Source of the DNA: Hymenoscyphus infarciens
Taxonomy: Eukaryota > Ascomycota > Leotiomycetes > Helotiales > Helotiaceae
DNA length: 64,000 nt
NCBI GenBank assembly: GCA_001414345.1
Contig: LLCB01000233.1
Location: forward strand, 30,694 to 94,693
Direction of reading: 5' to 3'
In this document: one piece after another, positions 22,223-30,772 of the stretch
Numbering within the stretch: position 1 is the first letter of the stretch
Layout of the letters: each line of letters opens with the position of its first letter
Notes under the pieces: generated by a model
What the model saw: only the letters and a program-made list of their open reading frames with translations
Told to the model about the DNA's origin: nothing
Database searches by the model: none
Made by a program: the position numbers and the translations under genes

Positions 22223-25200
22223 TACACGGTTTACACCAAAAAAGTATACGAAAGCCATCGTTATTATATCGTAGTTCTAAGTGTCTTATGCGACATCATT
22301 TAACGGTTCAAACAGACATAGTTGGACATGAAGAAAAAGTACTTATACACAACCTAGGACTATTAATACAAGATTAGAGAGTTGACCTTTTGATATAGAA
22401 TAGACGTAGAAAATATCCTTTATAGTAATAAGAGGCTACATGTGATACCTCACCTGCGATTCTTAGATGTGATTCAGTCTCCCGATTTACAAGTCAACTG
22501 GTGAGAATCTTTAGTTCAGAATTATATATAAGTACTTTCTTCATATTCCACTCAGCTTCTATTAATTTCTACTTATCAACAGGGTTTTTCTTGATTTATT
22601 TCTTTCTTAAGACTCTCTTCTGAGATTCTATACCTGCAACCTGAAAAGAAATATCTTCAAGCTTCAAAATGCCAATTTTAAGTAGAAATTATTAATTTTT
22701 GATTTATTTGCCTTCTAGAACATTAAGATTCCTGTTGACTAAAAGATAGAGGGGTTAAATAGTACTTAATTATCTCTTCCAGAGTTCAAATATACACCAA
22801 AAAGTGGATACCATTGACATCAGAGTTCGACGTCTGGAATTCCATAGAAGGTCTAGAGCTATACTCTGGCTAGTTCTATTCCATTTTCAATTCACCCTGA
22901 ATAGCCCCAGGGTAGTGTACCGGTTTCTGGAACGTTCTAATAGACTCTAGAAACATGAATCCAGAGCCGAAAAATTATGATGAACAAAAGGTGAATAAGA
23001 GAGGAGATTTCAGGTTTTAAATTATAATATCTCACAAACTCTGTTACTTCTTACTCACCGAGTCACGTGTTTACTTTCTATGGAACAGTTCTAGAGTTCA
23101 GAGCAAGCTTCTATAGGTTGTTTCGTTTCAATTTACAACAGGTTGGAAGGGTTCTGGGAACCGAAGTTCCTGGATGTCACTGGGACCTATTCCATATACT
23201 GAACTCTGGTTGAAGTTTTGGGCCAAGTACACACGCTACGAAGAGGCTAATGCTATAAAACGAACCCACTTTCCATGTTGAGCCTCCAAAAGTCCCAATT
23301 TATGCTCACCTTTTTGTGCACCGTTTTTTGGTGTCCGGGCGTTGCTCTGAGAACAGTCGCCGACTTAGTGAAAGTAACAACACTAGTACTAGTACTATTT
23401 AAGCATTATAACTATCACTTCAAAAAACCTATAAACCACAATCTTTCTATTCTATAAAAGAAATTGTATTAAGGGCCTTCGTGGTTATGGCGTACTATTG
23501 TGAAAACCGCAGGTGTTCTCGGAGCAAAGCTCATGTTTCTTACATATGAAAACCATTAACCTATTTGAATGAAGTGTGCTCAGCTGAAGTATATCTACTT
23601 GCATATCTACTTGCTGGCCAAGAGAGTTTTCACTAAAAAGAAATTAAAAAAATCTCAAAAAAAAACTTGTTATCTCTTAAGATATTTATGCCACAATGAA
23701 GCTCTGGTTTGTAACACCGCAGACAGCTTGGGGCTGCTTTTGCGGCTTTCTCTGTTGAGACTTATTCACTAACATCTCTATTCCCTCCCTGCTATTGCTC
23801 ATATTCAGCGTTCTTTACTTCGGGGGTGGCATGTAGTGAATCTAACATCATGGTAAGGTGGTTGATGATAGCCACATGAGTGAATTTCATGGGTATACAT
23901 CGCGTTTTGTGATGTGTAGAGTCAGAGCATCAAGCGCTTTTCGGCGCAGCCGACCAAAATCGCCCCCAAAGCCCCAGCAACCAACTATGAGGTCTTCAAA
24001 TCTGAGAACCGCAATCTACATCGTATAGAATATTGGCGCTGGCGCACATATAGGAGCGTCAATCATGCCTCGAGGACAATCCTGGCTAGATGTGGTTATA
24101 ATTTTATACCAGAAACCCTTGGTCCTGGGCCCTGGTGTCTTCATACTTTGAAGTCTAAAATGCGACTGTGGGATAGTGCTACAACTTTTACCATTGAACC
24201 ACTGGACCATACGAACCAAAGTATGAAGACAACACACCTTTGCTAATTGAACCCTAAAAGTCACCGGGGTGGGACCACTGATTTCCCGCTCCATTCACTT
24301 GCAAATTTACATTCACTGTAACAAAACTTGTGAACAATTACTCAAATATATCGTGAGAATACTCTTAGAAACGATATCTGAAAGACAAACTCGGTAAACC
24401 AAGCGCGTACTTTATAAGTATTCATACCATTGTTTTGTACTTTTAATATCATGGGTAGCCTTGGATCATGAGTTCTGACTTCTACTAGTGGGTCCGTTTC
24501 CCAAGAGTAAATACAACCTGTAAATACCACTTGTAACTCAGAACAAGACAGGAATTGCAATGCGGGTAGTGACAAAGTTTCTTCTACACATGAGCCAGGA
24601 CACCCAGTCCTCAAGCTCACCGCCGACACTTTAAAAATTGAAGAGGCTCGTGTGCTCCCGTTGCAAAGTAGTGATTTGTTCCCCACAGGTTGTGAAGCGG
24701 TCTGGGTGTTCTCGTTTTCCAGCTAGAGCTTTTGTTTTTATGGCAGCTAAAACCACGAAGAGCTTCTTATTTGATATCTTAAAAAAGGTACTACTAGCAA
24801 TTGACAAAGTCATCGAGGCGTCCAATAATGAGTTTACTACTGTCGCATACGATACGTGTTCAACTTCCAACACATAAGAGAAACAAAGTGAAAGGACGGA
24901 AATTCAAATTCCGTACAAAACACTCAAGTGTGTCTAAACTCAGCCTATATTGACAGTTTTCCGGATTTTGTGGAAGTCTACTATTTGGCAGAAGGGTTGG
25001 GGGGCCTTGTTCTTAGAGATGAACTCATTCATCACTTCACATGTCGAATCGCCGTACGATTACTCAAATTCGTTTCGAGAGCCTGAGTTTCGCTTATAGC
25101 AGTACGAGCCCGAGCTCGTCACTTCGGGCTACGCTTGTCATCTCTGCAATTCAAGAGAGCGGTTTTTGATGAGCGTGCCGAGAACTCAGCGTTTCAACAT

Positions 25201-26050
25201 TTGGGTCAGACGGCAAGGGCAGTAGATCAAGGACATGCTTTCTCTTCTACATGGAAAATAAATGTTCTGAATTTGGTTTATCATCCCACATCAGCACTCC
25301 TGTCGATTTCATTCGGCTCGTATAAGAAACTTACAACTAGTGTATTAAGTCCATGCATCTCTAAGGTTCTCAGCCAAGAAATTTCCCAGTCTTCATCTCG
25401 CTACATTGGGATTCATTATAACAATGCGGGAGGTTTGAAGTAATCTTACTCTCTTCTCTATAACAGACTTCGGCATTTGGGGTTCCATAGAGCTTTCTGT
25501 AGAAAACTTCATACCTTTTCGGTTTTAAGAGAGCATAGAAGTTTGTAGTTCAGAGTACGAGTTCTATGAAATTCCAGAAACGTGCCTTTTCATGTACTCC
25601 TAAGTGAATCAAGGGCGGGAAACAGCGAATGAAGAGAATATAAAGGTCATTTTCCCTTCTTCTGCGAATATTATAATAGCAAGCAGGTGTACCTTTTACT
25701 GAAGCCTGATAACAAAATAGATATAAGATCTGGCTTTCGCTTAATAATTACTTGATCTAGTTCAAAATAAATGATTAGATACAAATAATTCCCTCGTTGT
25801 AGAAAGTTTTCCCTCTGTCAGTCTTTTTTTTTATTATTGTTATAAAGCAATAAAAGTTTTTGTTTAGAGAGATATTAAGAGGATAGTTGTAGGCTGTGGA
25901 AAGTTTCAAATCTTATTAATTTGAGAAGAGAGCATCATAAAAAAACGACAGGACATAGTTTGCTCATATTGTTTTATATGCTACTTATACAAAACTAGAA
26001 CACAATAATATTACACCAAAACCACAACCAAACTACACCCCCACCACCTT
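22223..26050. other. 3.8-kb gene desert with relics
   Basis: No supported gene. Visible content: a promoter-like pyrimidine-rich run and CAAAATG near 22545-22670 followed by only a few codons; scattered related fragments containing TTCTATGGAA / GAATTCCATAGAA near 22840, 23080 and 25480; a tRNA-like repeat near 24180; and broken coding-like pieces near 25021-25440 (for example GYACHLCNSRERFLMSVPRT, interrupted by stops and a frame change). Base composition is intermediate, and RIP is milder than in the outer blocks. Confidence 0.5.
24100..24300 (-). repeat. tRNA-like/SINE-like repeat, copy A
   Basis: Minus-strand sequence AGTGGTTCAATGGTAAAAG (core within 24182-24204) resembles the D-arm of a tRNA. 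The 23-base core recurs with one mismatch at 35131-35153. A second shared piece (GAAGACA...TTTGCTAA) lies a few tens of bases further along in both copies (24227 and 35165). The rest has diverged. It could be an old tRNA-derived SINE; no intact tRNA fold was found. Confidence 0.35.
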
Positions 26051-26101
26051 TCCCAAAGCTTTCGCTGTAAAACCAAATACATATATGTATATATATACCA
26101 T

Positions 26102-28069
26102 CTACGAAGTCTCTCTCCCAAGCCCCTCCTTATACCTCCCCAAACACCGTTCCCGACTCTCCTTATGATCAACAATCCTCTCGGGATACCCCCTCCCCTC
26201 GACCACCTTCCCTATCCCCCTCTCATACGGATCATGAATTGCCTTCCCCTCCACCCCCTCCAACTCCTTAACCCATCTCCTGATATAGACTCCCTCCTTA
26301 TCAAACTTCTCACTCTGAAGCAGGGGATTAAAGATCCGAAAATAAGGCTGCGGATCCACCCCTGTACTAGCAGCAAACCCCCAGCCCCCATTGTTACTCG
26401 CAAAATCGCCATCAATAAGATGCTCCATAAAGAACTTCTCGCCCATCCGCCAGTCTATGAGGAGGTGTTTGGCGAGGAAGGAGGCGACTATCATGCGACA
26501 GCGGTTATGCATCCAGCCCGTGTGAAGAAGTTGACGCATCGCAGCATCAACGATAGGATATCCCGTCTGCCCGGTTTTCCAAGCGGTGAAGTGTTCATCA
26601 TTGTATTCCCAGGTTATGTTCGTGTACTCTGGTTTAAAAGATTTATTCATGCAGACGTAGGGCCAGTGTGTTAAAACATGTTTGTAGAAATCTCGCCAAG
26701 CGACTTCGGAGATCCAGGTTTGGATCCCTTGGATTCCACCGTCGAGTTTCTTGGTCTTGTTGTGGTCGCGGGCGTATTTGATGGCGGTACGCGCAGAGAG
26801 GGTGCCGGCTGCGAAGTGGGGGGAGAGGGAGGATGTTGAGGCTTCGGAGGGGAAGTTGCGGTGGTCGGTGTAGTTTGATATTCGTTGTTCGCAGAATTTG
26901 GAAAGGCGGGCTTTGGATTCTTCTTCTCCTGCGGGCCAGAGAGATTTGAAACGTTTCTTTTCTTCGGCTGTTAGGCTTTTGTTCGAAGGGGCGGAAGGGA
27001 TTTTAGATTCGAATAATTTGGAGAATGTCTTTCGAGCCTTGGAGGGATTTTTGTTTGGTAGTAGAATTAACTCTAGGAGCTCGGGATGATCGTGGACGTG
27101 TGCTAGCCATGAGCGAAACCAAGGCGTGTAGACAGAATATTGCTTCCCAGTCCCACTCTGTAATTCCCCTGGACTAACAACACAAGTATCATGCAGGGCA
27201 TCCATGGCAATTCCATTCTCCAAACATATCCCCACCATCTTCGCCTCCCGTCGCAACTCATCAACCTCATACTCCACATTGGCAAACAGATGACTCGTCC
27301 CCCATTCCTTCAACAATTCCAAAATGCGACCTGGGATCTCCTTCCTCTTCTCCACAGTCTCAACATAAAGCGGAATATCAAGCCTCCCCAGCTCCTCCTT
27401 CAACACCTCCAAATTCCTCAAGATAAAATCCACTCTAACAGGAGACGTCAAATGCGCCTCGAAATCCTGAGGACTGACGATATAAATCCCGATCAAAGGT
27501 ACATCCTTCTCCCTTGCCTTCTCACTTGCAATATGCAAAGACTTATTATCCTGAGTACGTAAATCGCATTTAAACCAATGAACCACTGAATCCTTGATTT
27601 TGATTTCCTCTCGCTCTTTTTGCGTATTTGAGAGGGCTGATTGGAGAAGTTCGATGGGGCGGGGGAGTTCATCATCGTTGTATGCTCGGGCGCGTGTATT
27701 GGACATTTCGTGGGGATAGTATTTGCGGAGGACGATGCCATTGTCTTCTGCCAACTGCGCCGAGTGATGGGGTTCTCGGAGGGGATCAGAGGAACCATTC
27801 GTGATCTTGGGTTTTTTCGAGGAGCCATTGGGGGATTTGGTGTCTTCCGGCGTTGAAGCCTTTCGCTTTACTGCTGCTTTTTTGGGAGGCATGTTGAATC
27901 GAGTTGTGGTCGATAGGTACGCGTTGGCACGTGTCCGAGTAATTGTTTGGAGAAGTAATAGATCAAACTTTGTCAGATTGACTCGACTTCTTGAAGTTCG
28001 CGTCGTGAAAAGACGAATTCTAAACATCAATCGGGTGTTGATGTTGAACCTGAGAAGTCCTTTTTCCAT
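26102..28069 (-). CDS. phr1: Class I CPD photolyase, single exon, 655 aa
   Basis: Splits cyclobutane pyrimidine dimers with blue/near-UV light using FADH-. The N-terminal alpha/beta antenna domain starts near residue 163 (VVHWFKCDLRTQDNKSLH). The C-terminal FAD-binding helical domain contains WISEVAWRDFYKHVL, FTAWKTGQTGYPIVDAAMRQ, WMHNRCRM (about residue 519), LLIDWRMGEKFF, GDFASNNGGWGFAASTGVDP and PYFRIFNPLLQSEKFDKEG. This is the fungal CPD-photolyase signature rather than (6-4) photolyase or cryptochrome-DASH. No intron interrupts it. The first ATG is 28067-28069; the codon at 28103-28105 is TTG. The N-terminal 59 residues are Arg/Ser/Thr/Leu-rich and almost free of acidic residues, as in a mitochondrial presequence. 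Met60 (27890-27892, ATG in good context) begins MPPKKAAVKRKASTPED, a basic nuclear-type N-terminus. Dual targeting by alternative starts is therefore likely. Confidence 0.95.
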   Translation of the reverse strand: MEKGLLRFNINTRLMFRIRLFTTRTSRSRVNLTKFDLLLLQTITRTRANAYLSTTTRFNMPPKKAAVKRKASTPEDTKSPNGSSKKPKITNGSSDPLREPHHSAQLAEDNGIVLRKYYPHEMSNTRARAYNDDELPRPIELLQSALSNTQKEREEIKIKDSVVHWFKCDLRTQDNKSLHIASEKAREKDVPLIGIYIVSPQDFEAHLTSPVRVDFILRNLEVLKEELGRLDIPLYVETVEKRKEIPGRILELLKEWGTSHLFANVEYEVDELRREAKMVGICLENGIAMDALHDTCVVSPGELQSGTGKQYSVYTPWFRSWLAHVHDHPELLELILLPNKNPSKARKTFSKLFESKIPSAPSNKSLTAEEKKRFKSLWPAGEEESKARLSKFCEQRISNYTDHRNFPSEASTSSLSPHFAAGTLSARTAIKYARDHNKTKKLDGGIQGIQTWISEVAWRDFYKHVLTHWPYVCMNKSFKPEYTNITWEYNDEHFTAWKTGQTGYPIVDAAMRQLLHTGWMHNRCRMIVASFLAKHLLIDWRMGEKFFMEHLIDGDFASNNGGWGFAASTGVDPQPYFRIFNPLLQSEKFDKEGVYIRRWVKELEGVEGKAIHDPYERGIGKVVEGRGYPERIVDHKESRERCLGRYKEGLGRETS

Positions 28070-28105
28070 GTCTTCGACGTCATCATTGGCGGAAGAGGAA
28101 ACCAA

Positions 28106-28700
28106 TCTTTACTAGCATGCTCCCTGTCTGTGTTACGTCGGCTTAAACTCGGTGGCCTTCCTTAGCCGCAAGCGACAACACTTTTGGAAATAGAGGAATG
28201 GAAGCGACACCTCACCAAGTGATTCTGTCAAGAAGAAAAGTATGGCTACCTTATATAGCGTTTGTTGCACATCGCACAAACGCTAGCAACGTTGTCAATT
28301 GAGCTCATTCCCGCCTAGTTTGTCTTTGTAAGAGAAACAAAGCATTGCGATTTGCAACAAACTATTTACCATGACTTCACATCTAGATAGCTTCCTGCTA
28401 ATCGTTTCTCACTAAAGAAGTTGAGTGAGGCAAGAGTAGCTATCTAGGCTAGGGTAATTGCTAGCGTCAATGCGACGTGCATCGAAACTCAAATAGGCAT
28501 ACCTCACTTGTTGACATTTATACTCAAGGTACAAGCTCATCCTTTATATTGCCTCTAGTGCTCATATAGCAGCCAGGAAAATTGCTAGCGTTCTTGCGAC
28601 ATGCAACAAAACGAGAATATGTTCTTGACAGATGCGCCGGGTTGCAAATGCCTGGCACTCGTCATTTGTGAGTGATGCTATCATGGAAATTGGACTGAAG
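28106..28700 (-). promoter_or_regulatory. Photolyase upstream region with four TGC-N5-GCA dyads
   Basis: Upstream of the photolyase start the same dyad occurs four times: 28265-28277 (TTGC ACATC GCAC), 28345-28357 (TTGC GATTT GCAA), 28470-28482 (ATGC GACGT GCAT) and 28594-28606 (TTGC GACAT GCAA). In three cases GCTAGCGT lies next to it (28461-28467, 28583-28591 and, in reverse, 28280-28287). Repeated dyads of fixed spacing are what dimeric regulators bind, but a decayed local repeat would look similar. Confidence 0.4.
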
Positions 28701-29640
28701 GGCGTGCAGGTGGTCGAGTGGATCAGGCCGTAACGGTCTGGGAAAGAGCGAACCAAACCGAGGTGGGGCTAGGTGATTGAGACTGGGTTCGTTCCTTCCC
28801 TGATCAATCCTCGAGAAGACAATATTTGAAGTCGCTCCTTCCCTCTCACCTCAAGCTCACCATGATGAGAAGGACCTGATCCCAAGTATTACCCCCCGTC
28901 CTCCAAGGAAAGGAACGGCCCCAAGCCCAATGTAACCAACGACCCAATCCTTTCTCCAAGTCATGATTCTTATCATAGCGCAGTATCTACCTATGTATGG
29001 CTAGCAATCAATGGTTGAAAGTGCCCTCAGTAACTCTTTTGGCACTTTCCCAGACAAAAGCATTCTTGTCAGCAGAGAAAGGCTCTCCAAAATTGGCATA
29101 CCGCCAGCGATACGTTTCTGACAACAAGAATCTTGGTGCATGGAAGAGAACTCGAACGAGACGAGATTTGAGGTCGCTCCTTCCTTCTCCTCAACCTCGA
29201 GCTCCTCCCCGTCACCGTCACTAGAGAAGGGCTTTGGCTGAGAAGGCAAGTCACGACCTGTGACCGAGCATTAACCCCCTGTACCTAGGTAATTCCCCCT
29301 CAGGCTCTTTCAGGTTGTCGTAGAAAACGGTTCGCTGGTGGTAAGCAAATTCTGGAGGACCTCGCCGCTTTCCCGTCCCAAGAATTGGCTTGAATGGGCA
29401 AACATCCAAAGCCAGCCATTCTCGTTGGGCCGCTCGTTGGTGGTGCATTGGGGATTTCTGGCGTTCGAAGAAGGATCATCGTCTTCAGATTCAAGGCATC
29501 ATCGGTAGCTAGGCGAGGCTTATTCGTCGTCCGCTAGAACTGGAAAAAAATTGTCAATTTTATGCCATATATGGGAACACTCTAGTAATAAAAAAATTGG
29601 GGTTATCATTTGGAATCGTATAAAGACGAAAGAAATGTCC
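28701..29640. repeat. Rearranged duplications between photolyase and eS21
   Basis: A direct repeat containing TTTGAGGTCGCTCCTTCC-like sequence occurs at about 28827-28900 and 29166-29235. An inverted pair occurs at about 29079-29135 and 29300-29375. Its translations share the pattern GxPxxAYxQR (KGSPKLAYRQR on plus, RGPPEFAYHQR on minus). The fragments look like pieces of one duplicated and inverted sequence; no intact gene is present. Several short frames in this stretch are by-products. Confidence 0.4.
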
Positions 29641-30087
29641 AGCCCGTATCTGTGCTCTGACGAGATGCTCTAACGTCACAGCTCTTCAGAAGGCCAGTAT
29701 AATATGTCAATCTCCGGCTACGCAGCTATCGGAATAGCATTCTGGCTCCTCGAACAAGGGGTCACTAAAGTGAGAACGAGGAGTTTCGAAGAGCCGTTTC
29801 TATCGTTTCGTATCGTATCCAGTTGTCATCATCACACACGAAACATCGCGAATAGTTTCTGGGAAAGGTCGTAGATTTTGTAATCACTCGTGAACAAGTG
29901 AATATCTCAGCGAAAAAAGCCCAATCATGCCCATCGTGAATCCTCCAGGTATGTGTATCCCGAACTCAATCCCAGCGCCCCAGACCATAAATAGCAAGAC
30001 TGTCGCAGGATGTTAGTAGGTGCCCCATAAATCGCGTTCGTGCTAATCGTGGTATCCGTACCAGAAGTATCTCCTCCCATTATGCAT
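29641..30087. other. Intergenic, 3' flank of the eS21 gene
   Basis: No gene or repeat recognised; the part next to 30087 is the eS21 3' untranslated region. Confidence 0.5.
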
Positions 30088-30438
30088 TTATCGCTGGCTG
30101 CTTCCGCTCCAAACATTCTTCAAGAGACCATCCCGTTGTGCCAATCGGTTCAAAGAATCATCCGACTCGCCCATTGCGCGAACGAAACCACAGAGTGCGT
30201 AAACTTGGCTCTCGCCTGTGAATCGACCGTTCTCATCAACCTTTCCGACGGAGATTTGGACAGAGGCGTGATCCTTGGCCTTGATGATGCGGTTGGTTGC
30301 GCTGCACTTGCGTGGGACGTAGCTGTGAGAGAATCAAAATGTCAGCCTTGACAATCACTTTTTGGTGGTTTATATGGAGCGCGGAGTTGGATCGTGGCAT
30401 ACGCACAGGTCGACGAGTTCTCCCTTATCGTTTTCCAT
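30088..30438 (-). CDS. rps21: 40S ribosomal protein eS21, two exons, 88 aa
   Basis: Structural protein of the small ribosomal subunit, needed for 3' maturation of 18S rRNA in yeast (known of the family). Exon 1 (30407-30438, 32 bp) encodes [11 protein letters not shown], split after two bases of the Leu codon. An 84-bp intron (30323-30406, donor GTGCGT, acceptor CAG) separates it from exon 2 (30088-30322). Exon 2 encodes [20 protein letters not shown], then [38 protein letters not shown] and [12 protein letters not shown], and ends in TAA. The 88-residue length and sequence match eS21 along its whole length. The 32-bp first exon means the gene is invisible to simple frame scans; several overlapping plus-strand frames here (for example 30040-30351) are shadows. 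It is divergently arranged with SLX4, with 334 bp between the two start codons. Confidence 0.96.
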
Positions 30439-30772
30439 TTTGGCGGTTGTTTGACGTGTAATTTGTCTGTGGAGGAGGGGTCGTAGAAGTTTGCGGATCG
30501 CGAAGGAATTTGGGTGATTTTTTGGTGGTGTGGGATTTTAGGCGAGCGTGTAAGAATGATCACGAGACTCGGTGATAGTTTGGTGGCGGGCCGCGACCAA
30601 AACACCTGCAGTCGGCAGGCCAAAAAGTCTCGTCAACAAAATCGAGTCGTCACTTCGAAAGTTTGGGTGGGATGTGATGTGACAGGCAAGACCAATCCTG
30701 TCGTGCCCTTTTCTCTCCCACGCCCGATTGAGGCATAGAGTTTGGGCAGCGGGTGCTAGTGCCGGATTCAAA
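30439..30772. promoter_or_regulatory. Shared bidirectional promoter of eS21 and SLX4
   Basis: The 334 bp between the two ATGs must hold both promoters and both 5' untranslated regions. It contains no coding sequence. The only nearby frame, on minus from 30538, is the antisense shadow of SLX4. Confidence 0.6.

Noticed and set aside
22545..22705. Possible small secreted protein gene with promoter-like leader
   Set aside because: The leader looks like a fungal 5' region, but the ATG at 22669 is followed by a stop after only a few codons and no convincing intron rescues it.
24631..24877. Overlapping 79/80-codon frames on both strands
   Set aside because: Overlapping antisense frames in a relic-rich desert; neither has a domain or splice context.
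25135..25443. 102-codon plus-strand frame
   Set aside because: Starts at TTG, lacks a recognisable domain and continues, after a frame change, a stop-broken relic from about 25021; treated as a decayed fragment.
28070..28105. Extension of photolyase upstream to 28105
   Set aside because: The codon at 28103-28105 is TTG; the first ATG is 28067-28069.
28697..28800. tRNA-like stretch (CGAGTGGATCAGGCC ... GGGTTCGTTCC)
   Set aside because: Resembles D-arm and T-arm words, but no acceptor stem or anticodon arm can be folded; at most a chance or decayed match.
30728..30772. Extension of SLX4 upstream to 30728
   Set aside because: The first codon there is TTG; the first ATG in frame is 30773 and begins the MATTDVFILSSSP sequence typical of fungal SLX4.
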